Assembly (NCBI GenBank): GCA_900617975.1
Contig: UZAE01013874.1
Span: forward strand, 1-10,888
Source of the DNA: Rodentolepis nana
Taxonomy: Eukaryota > Platyhelminthes > Cestoda > Cyclophyllidea > Hymenolepididae
DNA length: 10,888 bases
Reading direction: 5' to 3'
Shown here piece by piece: positions 1-9,372 of this stretch. Under the pieces are notes generated by a model. The model saw only the letters and a list, made by a program, of their open reading frames with translations. It was not told the origin of the DNA and ran no database searches. The position numbers and the translations under genes are program-made. Every line of letters starts with the position of its first letter. The stretch's first letter is position 1.

Positions 1-936
1 CAATTTTGATCTGTTATTCCCAAAGAGACTCATATTTTCAGATCTCGAAAAATATATAGGGTGCGATTAGGCAGATATTGCCTTGTCAACCCTTTTCAAA
101 AGTGATAAAATGTAGAAATATCTGCAAGTAGCCTCCAATTAAGCTTTGATATCAATTCATTTTAGTACTTTTTCATTGTCAGTACGCTTTTTCAAGTGCA
201 AATATGAGCTGCATCGATGAGAATTGTTTAAACTGGTAAAATAAACTTTTTAAAGCAACGTACACATGTTTTTAAGAGGCGAATTAAAACACTAATATTT
301 GAATAGTGAATATCAATGATAGACTAAGTGAAAAAATAATGAAGGTTCTCCTTTATCATGAAAATTTTGACATATTAGTGAAAATTGTAGCAATAAGAAC
401 TGGTCAAAAAGTCAAGTGTACTTGTGGGTTAAAAACATGTTCCATTATCAAATAAAATATCCATAAGACAAAACTACCCTTACTAGCGTAAAATACTAAC
501 TTTATTTCAAAAGAAAATATGTGCTATTGAAGATATGTACTCCTTTAATATTTTGCTAATTTATTATTTGCATAATGGTCGATCACAGTAGAGGTCAATC
601 AACCTAAAACTTATGAAATGCACATTTGGGCAGAAGCAATAAAAAAGCTGATTTCTGCTTGGGAAATCTCCTAAAAGCTTTAAATACCCTTTGTTTAAAA
701 CAACTACAGCTGACTTAATCGAGTGAGGTATCTGATTCGTCTGGCCTTGTAACCAATAAGAGCACGACAATGGAACCGTTCATACTGCTAGCATTAACAG
801 CCAATAGCAAACGCGATTTCCACTCGCTTTTAGCACGAGTGTATTTTTTCATAGGTGACGTAAATATATTTTAATGGTGAGTGAATTTAATAGACTCAGG
901 TATTTTAAGCAGTGTCGGGCTAACCTGAGGCATATA
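1..936. other. AT-rich non-coding, probably calpain downstream intron
   Basis: No supported gene. The 68-codon open frame at 564-770 (minus) has no recognisable features. Two CCAAT-type pentamers (about 753 and 801), a TGACGT hexamer near 856 and a hairpin (CACTCG 821-826 with CGAGTG 836-841) lie close together. With no gene start beside them they are not called a promoter. Confidence 0.5.
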
Positions 937-1710
937 CAGAGTGTCCCAATAAATTAATACCCATTGAAACTGATTGTAAACGTGGCGTTCAAGCGGAATT
1001 TTATTATTTCAAAAGCGTAAAAATATTTTACAAGTATACTTTTATTGTTTTTCAATTTCTATTCTCAAACTGACGTCTATTTTGACCCAGACACTGCCGA
1101 AAACACCATACAATGGAATCGTACACATCATGAGCTGATTCCCTTGGGATTTGGACGCATTCATGCTCAATGACTTCTCTTAATTCGGTGACTGTTGCAG
1201 GTTTTGTAGCGTAGAATTTTTTTAACTATCCCTAAATGAAAAAAAAGTCTAGTGGTATGAAATCTGGTGAACGAGGAGGATATTCAACAAGACCTCTTTG
1301 TCAAATCCACCTGTTTGACAAGACCTCGACAAGGCAAGACCTAACATTGCGACGGTAATATGGGGGTACCTCATCTTGCTGAAAATAAAACGCTCCATCC
1401 TCAAAGTCTTCTCTAATGCTGGCATAGCAGACTGCTGCAGAAAGTTCAAGTAAATGGGACCAGTTACAATAGTTTCAACAAAAGAACGGTCCAATTAATC
1501 CTCTTAATGATAAACCGCACCACACTGTAATTCCAGGTATATTGACATGCGGAGGACAGTAACGTGTGGATTCTCAGGTCTCAAAGAGGTACAATTATGG
1601 CGATTAATATAACAATTTTGTTTGATTGAGACCTCGTCACTCCACACGATCTTTCTTGAAAAAAAAATCACTCTTCCAACACATTGTTCTAAATACCATT
1701 TGCAACACTG
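937..1710 (-). mobile_element. Truncated Tc1/mariner-superfamily DNA transposon relic
   Basis: The minus-strand 3' end of the element reads TTATTGGGACACTCTG next to TATA (933-936). A GGGACA..CTG-type end beside a TA dinucleotide is typical of this superfamily, whose target site is TA. The decayed transposase lies just inside it. I found no matching inverted repeat at the other end, and the part that would encode the DNA-binding helix-turn-helix region is absent. Recognisable homology stops near 1710, so the copy is 5'-truncated. The exact upstream border is uncertain. Confidence 0.85.
1052..1710 (-). pseudogene. Tc1/mariner-type transposase pseudogene (C-terminal two-thirds)
   Basis: Relic of a cut-and-paste DDE/D transposase. 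Three catalytic-acid motifs are readable: IVWSDE (Asp codon 1636-1638), YFQQDEVPP (Asp 1373-1375) and PPRSPDFIPLDFF (Asp 1262-1264). There are 36 residues between the second and third Asp. The C-terminal part reads KKFYATKPATVTELREVIEH and then CVQIPRES and LGQNRRQFENRN, ending at TGA 1052-1054. The WSDE block and the following TGPIYLNFLQQSAMPALE block share one frame (with two TAA stops near 1500). The second and third Asp blocks share another, so at least one frameshift lies just upstream of 1381. In-frame stops replace the expected Gly in RWIG and the expected Trp and aromatic residue in the FLWGY-like stretch. The N-terminus is missing. It is non-functional; identification to superfamily is secure, the exact lineage is not. 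Confidence 0.92.
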
Positions 1711-1795
1711 TATTCATCGTCTTTAAAAAAAACAATGAAAGAGAAATAGCAATAAAATGATACTTTTAAATATTTTACTCATTTTAAAAGATGAA

Positions 1796-1858
1796 ATTAT
1801 AATATTATTATAATTATTATTATAATAATAATTATAATATATATATATATATAATTTA
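1796..1858. repeat. AT-only low-complexity tract with 34-bp perfect palindrome
   Basis: A/T-only stretch made of TTA/TAA units and a TA run. Bases 1806-1839 form a perfect 34-bp palindrome (17-bp arms, no spacer), able to extrude as a cruciform. It lies about 95 bp beyond the last recognisable transposase codon. Confidence 0.9.
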
Positions 1859-1860
1859 AA

Positions 1861-2660
1861 AGCTCAAATGTAAATATAGAATATATTGGTCAAAGGAAAA
1901 ATGGTTGAAGAAAGTTCGCATGTGTTAATTGTCATGAAAAATTGAAAAATGCAGATGGAACTGGCAGCCGATCACGATAAATTAAAACAAGAAATGTAAA
2001 ATTAAATTACGAGAAAACCCGATTTCAATTATTGCGAGATTTCATTTAATGATAACGAGGGAATAGAATAGCTTCAAAGGCAGCATATCAATATTTCTGC
2101 ATTTGATAGCAGACAGAATAATCTTGATATTTATGAGAAAAAGCATATTTAGTCCGATTAATAGGACAATTCGAAAGAAACAGTGTTTGAGTTAAGATTT
2201 CATCCCGAAATTGGTGAGGGTCATAGTGGGAAAACGTTGGACAGTGTTGATCTAAACTAGGTTAATCTTGTATAACGCAAAGGCATCTTTATTGTGATGA
2301 ATAAATTGCTCCAGGCTCAACGAATGAACAAACGCATTATGAAGTCATGATCAAATCGAATAGACCGGTTAATTGCCGAAAGCATTGTAGACATGAGCTA
2401 TTACAGACAACCAATGATCTGATCTTGTTATCGTACGTTGAACCTTAATCAAAGATTACAATGAGATGTGCAAAGTGAAAAAATATCATCAGATCCGGTT
2501 AATTCGGAACTAAGAAATACGAAGTTCTTTTCAAGGCCGCAAATAGTTTCTATTTCTTCCAGTGGTTTAAACAATTCCAACTGCTTTCCCATTTCCCATA
2601 ATATCGTCAGTGCTAGTTTAAGCAATTGGACTCTTGTACAAAAAAGTGCATGAAACTCAC
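1861..2660. other. Non-coding stretch downstream of the 2661-2850 exon
   Basis: This begins with the GTGAGT donor on the minus strand and is therefore the next calpain intron. I looked for the following exon (HAYSV- or NPWG-like peptides on the minus strand) and saw none. The plus-strand open frame at 2468-2653 is Ser/Asn-rich, starts with GTG and matches nothing I know. Confidence 0.6.
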
Positions 2661-2850
2661 CTTAATTCGAGCAGTGATGAGACTGCGTCTATCGAAGGCT
2701 TTGATAAGTATATCGTCCAAATCTGCAGGTGGACGCATTCCTTGGTCTTCTCCTGGAGCCAGGCAGTAGGATTCTGTGAGGCCTCCAATTATATCGTCCA
2801 TAGCATCACCGATCAAACCCACGTTGAGAGCTTCATATGACCCACTTAGT
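2661..2850 (-). CDS. Calpain catalytic-core exon, next in order
   Basis: The 190-bp exon directly following the GDCW exon of the same calpain. The acceptor follows a T-run and ends TTTTTTGCAG. The first base A completes the Lys codon left as AA by the upstream exon, giving AYAK-LSGSYEAL as in other calpains. It then reads through DDIIGGLTE, the equivalent of the family's ED-FTGG-E segment (fragment residues 105-113), and a linker rich in Gly, Pro and Asp, to SLITARIK. The donor is the consensus AAG|GTGAGT, phase 0. At SLITARIK most calpains have a small-residue/Cys-Ser stretch, so this member is divergent there. The exon with the catalytic His (HAYSV-type) and Asn/Trp (NPWG-type) should come next; it is not seen in 1-2660, so it is probably outside the window. 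Confidence 0.95.
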
Positions 2851-2852
2851 CT

Positions 2853-3811
2853 GCAAAAAAAACAAACAGCTGATCAATTAAAAGTCCCAGTAATTACTAA
2901 ATAATTGAGAAATGCACCAATTAATGCCTCGGTGTCATAGGCACGCAACTACAAAACCTAGAATCACTCTCAAAAATCTGGTGCACATGCAGTTCTTGTT
3001 TGTACAGGACTACCGTATGTAAATGCCATTTCTGTTTACTGATTTGGAATCAAATTTTACTTGAATGTAGTTTTTTGACCACCAAACCTCCTCCGAGAAG
3101 ATAAATTTTCAAAAGAACTGAATAATGCGGAGATCAATATCATAGAAAAGTGAATAGCGAAACATGTCATTTCACGTCTCTACTGCCTGTTCTGAAATTA
3201 TGGTATGAATGAAATAGCTTCCAAACATAGATGAGTCAAAGTAAGCTGGCAATTTGCCTTAGTCATCATACCGACCCAATAGGGCAAATCGATAAGTCAT
3301 ATTTGATGTTTTCATTGAAAGCGATGCAAAAACTTTCGACTTGCATTTCTGTCTGCAATTAGTGCACTTTAGACTAAAATTCGGTTTCTGTCAACGCCGT
3401 TAGTGGAAACTTTTCCATTGACCCGAGGACGTCATTATTTGGACTATCAATTCTCAAGCATTCAGACAAGATATTAGAAAAAATGAGCGAATATTTACAA
3501 ATTTCAACACAACCGTCGTTCTGGAATTCGAAGGATTAACACTCAGATCCACAAATACATAATCTATTTTAGGCAAGACGTGAGATAGAAGAAGAAATAG
3601 CATATGATTAAGTTATAAAAGAATGTCAACTTGTGTTCAAGCCATTTTTATTTTTACCACACTTCCAATGGACAGAAATGTCACAGGACTACAATTCTCC
3701 GGGTGTCTTAACGACGAAATGACAACACTAGTTCTTTTAGATGTACGTGAAGCCTGTTCTTTAAGATCGGAGTGTTTCCTACAAGTGCCATGTTTTGGTT
3801 AAGAGCCCTAT
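2853..3811. other. Intronic AT-rich stretch, nothing recognised
   Basis: No open frame of note and no clear repeat on either strand. Base composition is AT-rich until about 3800, where the richer-GC island begins. Confidence 0.5.
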
Positions 3812-3877
3812 GCCCGAATGGTCTAATGGTGTTATCTGGAATGTCAAGTTTGACCAACAGTGAAACTGGATTCGGGA
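3812..3877 (+). other. tRNA-like motif (A-box and closing stem), weak
   Basis: TGGTCTAATGG at 3819-3829 closely resembles a tRNA Glu/Asp-type A-box. It sits right after GCCCGAA (3812-3818), the spacing of a tRNA acceptor stem, and the far end TTCGGG (3871-3876) pairs with six of those seven bases. There is no canonical GGTTCGA B-box, no convincing anticodon arm, and the span of 66 nt is short. It is not a functional tRNA. It could be the decayed head of a tRNA-derived SINE, or chance. Confidence 0.25.
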
Positions 3878-4219
3878 AGCGACAGCATGATGATAATGAA
3901 AATTTTTTTAAAAATGATCCAAATTGAGATTATACTGAGGTGTAGAAGAGGGACTTTCCCGCTTCAGGGTTCACGATGTCTTCTGTGTTCTCGCCGCCTT
4001 CATTTCAAGTTCAAGTTAACTGATGAAAGATCCCCTTTCCCTAATTCGACAAACAAAGGCCAATTTCAGTTGTTCATAACAGTCCAAAAGGTGCCCCAAC
4101 TAAGGTGGCCCTGGCTAATCCGAATCCTTGTGGTGGGAAATGATCTAGTTGCTGTGATTGCTGAACAAAATACCACCTGCATTAACTCAATGGGATATGG
4201 GTCTAATTGTTTGCTTTAA
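3854..4219 (+). other. Open frame of 121 codons, function unknown
   Basis: Open from just after TGA 3851-3853 to TAA 4217-4219. The usable start would be GTG at 3860. The predicted peptide is rich in Cys, Arg and Leu and has no motif I recognise. It is in the same frame as the open stretch 4322-4660, separated by four stops (4217, 4262, 4274 and 4319). That fits either a degraded coding relic or chance in a richer-GC patch. It is not a calpain exon because the flanking exons join directly. Confidence 0.3.
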
Positions 4220-4321
4220 TGCCTAATGTTAATGCAATTTATGTGGATGAATAATCGCTATTGATTTATCCGATAATATCTGTACTTTCTTCTAATTGCG
4301 AAAGCAGATCAAAATCGTTGA

Positions 4322-4660
4322 CAGTGGTGGTATGGTGATGGTAAAATCCCATTTAAGCAGACGATTTCCAACTCTCGTCTAGGATGGAGGGAGCCGTCGT
4401 ATTGTCGCCCTTGTGAGAAATTTCAGTTCTCGTGCCACCACGTCATTTGTCAGACTCAGCGAGAGTGGCTCTTTCTTCCGGGTGCTCAGTGTGCAGGAAC
4501 GGTGATTGACCTCGTGATTTTTCTGACTTCTCAGCTGTGCCGACTAACAATTGTGACATCTTCCATCGATGCACTAAACAAATACACTGAAGGAGAGTGG
4601 CACCTGGGCCGCCTTGTTGAGAACAAGGAAGTCAATATTTTATCAAACAGGGGTGTGTGA
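4322..4660 (+). pseudogene. ATG-less 112-codon open frame broken by retroposon insertion
   Basis: Open without any stop from CAG 4322 to TGA 4658-4660, with no ATG in frame. The peptide includes RPCEKFQFSCHHVICQTQRE and later CRLTIVTSSIDALNKY; I do not recognise the family. The last codons lie in the retroposon. Reading from the target-site duplication directly into its second copy keeps the frame open for 34 more codons, to TAA 5116-5118, so the pre-insertion frame was 143 codons. This suggests an older coding-derived element into which the retroposon jumped. The opposite strand is also fairly open here (one stop in about 70 codons near 4380-4560), so the coding strand is not certain and the open frame may be incidental. 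Confidence 0.4.
4634..4649. repeat. Target-site duplication, left copy
   Basis: The 16-bp AATATTTTATCAAACA is identical to 4999-5014. The bases on both sides differ (C/T before, G/C after), so the repeat is exactly 16 bp, a usual length for target-primed (LINE/SINE-type) insertion. Confidence 0.88.
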
Positions 4661-4998
4661 TAGACTTACCCCCACGTGGTGCACCCTGGGCAACGTATGC
4701 TCATACGGCAAAAGAGTCTATTAACCGGCAGTAGACTTTTGACTTCAAACTGTCATGACCCCACTCAGTAGACTTTTGACTTCAAACTGTCATGACCCCA
4801 CTCTATGTCATATTCGACTACTTTCACAGTACTCACCTCACCTTTTTTCCATCCTATCTGCCTTCGTCTTTGAAGCACTCTTCTGTTCCCCCCTCTCAAC
4901 TTTTTTTTTCACTTTGATGTTCCTTCCCTTTGTGAAGCCTGTAGTCAACTATAAGGCTAATGATAACCATCAAAACGCCTTCCATTTATTATAATAAT
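4650..4998 (+). mobile_element. 349-bp retroposon (SINE or 5'-truncated non-LTR element)
   Basis: The block is bounded by a perfect 16-bp direct repeat. Its plus-strand 3' end is CCATTTATTATAATAATAAT, a short ATA/TAA tail of the kind that ends many RTE/CR1-type elements and the SINEs that borrow their tails. Within it are CCACGTGG (4672-4679), a stem CGTATG-CT-CATACG (4694-4707), an exact 37-bp tandem duplication (4729-4802), a C/T-rich middle (about 4820-4930) and a final segment TGAAGCCTGTAGTCAACTAT. The 79-codon open frame at 4755-4994 lies wholly inside and looks incidental. No reverse transcriptase is encoded, so it is non-autonomous or 5'-truncated. The perfect flanking repeat implies a fairly recent insertion. 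The family is not known to me. Confidence 0.8.
4729..4802 (+). repeat. Two exact 37-bp tandem copies
   Basis: Units 4729-4765 and 4766-4802 are identical, each starting CAGTAGACTTTTGACTTC and ending ATGACCCCACT. They lie inside the retroposon. Identity across both copies suggests a young duplication or a conserved feature of the element family. Confidence 0.95.
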
Positions 4999-5014
4999 AA
5001 TATTTTATCAAACA
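4999..5014. repeat. Target-site duplication, right copy
   Basis: Same 16 bp as 4634-4649, immediately after the ATA-type tail of the retroposon. Confidence 0.88.
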
Positions 5015-5118
5015 CCCGTTGGCTGACACATGTTCGAAGTCCTGTTGAAAACACACTGATCATAGTTGCTCAAATATCGTGCGAAACATATGGAGCAAAA
5101 CGGAAATACTTAAAATAA

Positions 5119-6083
5119 GCATCTTTTTTAAATTTTAGAGCTAATCTGTTTTTCAACAAACAGTGTTCTCGGACGGTATTACTATTACATAATGCTAAGT
5201 GCTAAAAATTGGTAATCAAAATTGAAACGTTCATGAACCCTTCTACTAAACTATTCCCCACGCACTGTACTTTAAAGTTCTATCATATTTGTTTGCCGCT
5301 GTTGATGCATTAATTATTTACAGGTAAATTACTTTAAATTTGTTTATGTGAACAAATTAAAGGTTATTAGGAGACAAATAACTTGGATTGGAGTCATCCT
5401 GTCAAAAGGGATGTTGACACTGCATCATATCAGAGTAGGAGTATGCAAGAGGCGGTTCATTTTGCGTGACCCCCTCCCCGCCCTCCTCCCTCAATTACAT
5501 TTGAATGTTTATATTTGAAATTGTTTAAACTGTACTGCATCACGATGCATTAAGGTTAAGGTCAAATAGGCATTTTAGCGTTGACATGCTAAGTCCATCT
5601 TAGTGACCAATTAAAATTCAAATAGTTTTCCAGAATTGGTCAAGATTGGTCAGGGATATGCTTTTTTGGGAAGTTCAACTTACTAGTGTGAAAGAGAATC
5701 CACGCCAATCTAAGAGTGAGGAATTAACCTTATTAAACTTTATGAAATCGTGACAAATCTAGTGAGTGATTGACGGTGTTGTAGGCCAACATGCACGTTG
5801 CTATCGATTCGATAACGCTAATAATTGAATCAGAGCTGACCTTACCTTGGGGTTCTTCAGAGTATTATGACAGATCTGGGTAGGATAACTGTTTCTGTCT
5901 TCAATGTTTCTTGCTCCGTATTTCCGCTGATTCTCAATCTTCTTAACATTATGCTAATTACTGTAACTTTGTCCTATATATAGCCAAATTGGACTTTACT
6001 TAATCTATAATGACGACACTATTAAATGAATAAGACGGAATGAAAGGCTTTGATGATCGGTTTCAACAAATATCACCCCCCTC
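5119..6083. other. Intronic AT-rich stretch, nothing recognised
   Basis: No supported gene. Composition falls back to AT-rich after 5118, marking the end of the richer-GC island. The only local features are a C-rich patch (about 5468-5491) and a short imperfect tandem, ATTGGTCAAG/ATTGGTCAGG (5635-5654). Confidence 0.5.
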
Positions 6084-6109
6084 TCCTCCTCCTCCTCCTC
6101 CTCCTCCTC
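6084..6109 (+). repeat. (TCC)n microsatellite
   Basis: Nearly nine uninterrupted TCC units following CCCCCCTC. Purine/pyrimidine asymmetric, inside the calpain intron. Confidence 0.95.
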
Positions 6110-6272
6110 GGCACATCAATATCATTTTTGACCAATCAAAATGCATCCAAATAGACACAATTGTAGTAAGGGGTGAGGTGTTTGGGCACTTTCCTCTAGT
6201 CTCCCTCTAGTCTTTCTGTTTGGGTCATCGTGATTGAAGGGGGTTTTCCTTGACAAGGAGGCCCTCTGCTAT

Positions 6273-6283
6273 GGGGGGGGGGG
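6273..6283 (+). repeat. Poly-G run of 11
   Basis: Eleven consecutive G in AT-rich intron. On the sense (minus) transcript it is a C run. Confidence 0.97.
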
Positions 6284-7675
6284 CCGAGTCCTCATCAAAG
6301 AATATGTGCGCGTCAATTGATTTTTTAAATCTTTGAAAATATACTCCTGTCGAAGAAACTTCAAACGCCTCAATTCAACAACAGTTTTGCTAACAGTACA
6401 TGCATTTGCTGTTAAAAGCAGTTCTTAAAGAATGATGTCTTCAAATGCAATTAGTATGTAGCTGGGAATAGGAGGCAAATTCGAAATTCAAAATCCAGGT
6501 GTTTTAATTTGGTGTTTGAATGCTACCTTAATGCGCATCTATTTCCCCACCTGTAATAGATAATGCCCAATTGAATTCACTAAAATATTTAAAGAGTCAT
6601 ATTAAAGTAAAAAGCAATCTATCGTATTTTTTTGTTTTATGAAATTCTTAGGCACTTCGTCAAGCATAATGATATCCATTCTCATTGCTTTTATGCAATT
6701 TTACACACTCAAAATGTTAACAATTTGTAATTAAATGATATAATACAACATTGAAATTACACTTTTCGAAAATAGCAAACTATAGCTCCTACCAGACTAA
6801 TTTTCAAAGGATTGGGAAGAAAAAAGATTTCCCCAGAAGTAGCCGCATAATTTGTTGGCAAGAAATATTCTTACATAAATATTTATTCATAATTATTTCA
6901 AATAATTAAATAGATATTTTCATACTATTTATAGGTAGAGTAATAATTGAATTACCTTAATGATAGATTAATAAATCTAATCTGGTAAAATGGTAGTGGA
7001 TGTGGTCTAGGGAATTGGGACTTTTTTCCTCAAAAACTAAATTAACTTTGCAGCTAAAAGTTAACCGTATTAAATAGTAATATCCAAGCATGATTGGGTG
7101 CTGGTTAGAACCGTTCTACGCAACGCTTTTTTTGTGTAAAACTGATTAAATATTCCTTCTTTCATGTCGTACATTTTCATGCAAGATTTAAAAAAAATAA
7201 ATGAATAAATAAGCTCTCCTTCACTCTGAGAAATTTACAAATGCAGTTAAAATTGGTGGAATGGAGGTCTTTACTCTCTCAAGGGTGGTGAGTTGTGTTA
7301 GCCAATGCGCAAAATGAGCTTTCCGCGCAGATGAAACGACTTCGCCAGGTGTGGAATGCTTCTTTGTTCTATTAAAAATTAGCCTTTTTAAATAGTCGCA
7401 TTAGAGTACTACTGAAGATATTTCCCACTTTCCCTTCGCGAAATTTAAAATCTGTCGATCTCAGTTAGTTGTTTAGCTATACCAATTATTGACCTTTTAG
7501 ACATATCAATGAGGTGGGAACCAATTTGACCTTCTACCACGACAAGGGTGCAACCATGATAGTGGCCTCTTCCTCCACAAGAAATGTTTGTGGGAGTTTG
7601 GAAAAGTGATATCTAGTGAAATAAAAATAATAGATTAACTTGTAAAGCTAGTATACGGAATATCAATCAAGAGGT
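6284..7675. other. Intronic AT-rich stretch, nothing recognised
   Basis: No open frame of note. There is an A-rich segment with AAAT-type units (about 7188-7212), without a detectable flanking duplication. Confidence 0.5.
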
Positions 7676-7686
7676 GGGGGGGGGGG
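7676..7686 (+). repeat. Poly-G run of 11
   Basis: Eleven consecutive G after GAGGT, the second such run in the intron. Confidence 0.97.
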
Positions 7687-8490
7687 ATTGATCGACGAGA
7701 TCTTCTGCTAGTCCAGAAGGGAGCGGCTCTAGTATATCCTTCATCTACACAATTTTGGGCCCTATAAACACTCCACTTCCTGAGCTTGGTAAATTTTCAT
7801 GCTTTAATATAGTGGAAGGGAGACATTTTTCCTTCCCTATGGATTTTCACATATCTAATAGTAAGCCAAAGTTGGTGGTTGCTAAATTTCTCATTCACCT
7901 CGAAATCTCATTACTTTTAGAATCAAAATTGTTGATGGCGCGTTCCTATTTGTTGTGTTTTAAACAAAAGATGCTAATTTACAATCCAAGAGTTTTAGTT
8001 AGTACCTGAGCCGATAAGCTAATGAATTAAATGAAAAAATTATAAAGTTAACAATGAACACGCCAACTCTTGCGAAATAAATCTCTGAGCAGTTTCTTTA
8101 TTCACACTTTTCCTGTTCACAAAAATTCAACAACTGCTTTTTAGGCAAAGTTGTGAAAATAAAACAATCAGCTTTTTCAATTCGCACGAATAAATAATTA
8201 ATTCCATCCAGGTAAAGTTAATAGTTGTTCCCGGGGGAAATTGTTCTCGCTAATACATGAGTACAATATTTAATCACGCAAGTTTAACTTATTTGCACTT
8301 AAAAAAACGAGAATAGTAATTTAGGTGTAAGTGCGATTCCAGTTGAGATCATAAAAGTTGGTGACTCACTGACCGTTAAAATGTGGATGGAAAGGTTGTG
8401 ATTTCTGTGGTTTATTGACAGTGCGTTATCAGAGTATGACTAATTAGAGCGAAGTTCAGTGATTGTTTATAACCCTTCAAATTTGGTGCT
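7687..8490. other. Intronic stretch with one unrecognised open frame
   Basis: The plus-strand open frame at 7755-8009 (84 codons, non-ATG start) encodes a hydrophobic, Lys/Leu-rich peptide with no motif. It is antisense to the host gene and probably incidental. Nothing else is seen. Confidence 0.45.
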
Positions 8491-8506
8491 TGTATATATA
8501 TATACA
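8491..8506. repeat. 16-bp TA palindrome
   Basis: TGTATATATATATACA is a perfect palindrome centred on a short (TA)n. Confidence 0.9.
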
Positions 8507-9370
8507 AAAATGAAAAAATAGTCTTATTTGTGAGGGAAAAAATTGAAAAGTTGTCCACCTGTTGCATAAATGTTCTTCGAAATCAGGAATAAATCTTGAA
8601 ACATGCTAAACCAAGAGTCTAAGAACGAATTTGAAAGATATTCTGAATTGTTCATGGTTAAACATACTCACGCCACCAGATGGCATTTTAATTACAATGC
8701 CAAGTAGACATTGCTGCAATAATTACCTGGTTTTGGTGAATTTTTCTCAATAGTCTCAAGACTTTGTTTTTTATTAATAAATGAATTTGTTTCATCATAT
8801 TTGAAAGAAAAAATGTATCCCCACGTACAAGTATCTGATCGGCCATTCTTCCAGATTCTCGGTAAACATTAAAATTATTTTTTTTCAGATAGAGAATCAC
8901 TGGTAAATATGACAAAATGAATTAAAAATAATTAATAAATAGAACATCTAAAACTTAATCTTTATTTGGCAAATCATATTTGAAGCATTTCCTTAGAACT
9001 TCTCATGAAATTTATGGAATTGTTTAGATATAGTCGTGTCTCCAGAGAAAATCGATTTTGAAACACCAGGAAAATTGTCCCTATTGTTAAGCTAGAACAG
9101 TTCATGCCTTTTAATACTTAATGAGCACTCCAGCGTAAAACCGCAAAAAAGCAACATCGTGTAACCTGAATACTTGTCTATGGTACTCCAGTGTTTCAGT
9201 AGTAGTATTATCCACAAAATTCTTGATTGCATGATTATCAAGATTTCGGTCTTGACATTGGCTAGTCTAACGAATGAAAGCGTTTGTCTCCTTGCTTTCA
9301 GTCACTAAAACCTAATTCTTATTAGACATTATCACGGGAGAAGTTAAAATACACGAAACACTTTCCACGC
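8507..9370. other. 5' part of the large calpain intron, nothing recognised
   Basis: AT-rich. The minus-strand open frame at 8688-8915 encodes a low-complexity Lys/Ile/Leu peptide and lacks splice sites compatible with the flanking exons, whose codon split already joins directly. Confidence 0.5.
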
Positions 9371-9372
9371 AC

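Larger units (their letters stand above)
2851..9372 (-). other. 6,522-bp phase-2 intron of the calpain gene
   Basis: It is bounded by donor GTGCGT at its 5' end (9372 downward) and a T-rich stretch plus CAG at its 3' end (2851). The Lys codon is split AA|A across it and calpain homology is continuous over the junction, so no exon of this gene is missing between them. The intron is AT-rich and carries a richer-GC island (about 3810-5118) with a nested retroposon, a TCC microsatellite, two 11-G runs and a TA palindrome. Confidence 0.9.

Noticed and set aside
753..861. Cluster of CCAAT pentamers, TGACGT and a hairpin as a promoter
   Set aside because: No gene start is seen nearby on either strand, and such short motifs are expected by chance.
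2613..2660. Frame continuing past SLITARIK (VSFMHFFVQESN...)
   Set aside because: The consensus GTGAGT donor begins at 2660, so this is intron sequence.
2634..2840. Plus-strand open frame opposite the second calpain exon
   Set aside because: Antisense shadow of a confidently identified exon.
4755..4994. 79-codon open frame as a protein gene
   Set aside because: It lies entirely inside the retroposon, crosses the tandem duplication and C/T-rich tract, and has no recognisable content.
9312..9372. Extension of the calpain frame beyond AYAK (CVESVSCILTS...)
   Set aside because: It is intron read-through. The donor GTGCGT lies right after AYA-AA, and the next exon completes the Lys codon.
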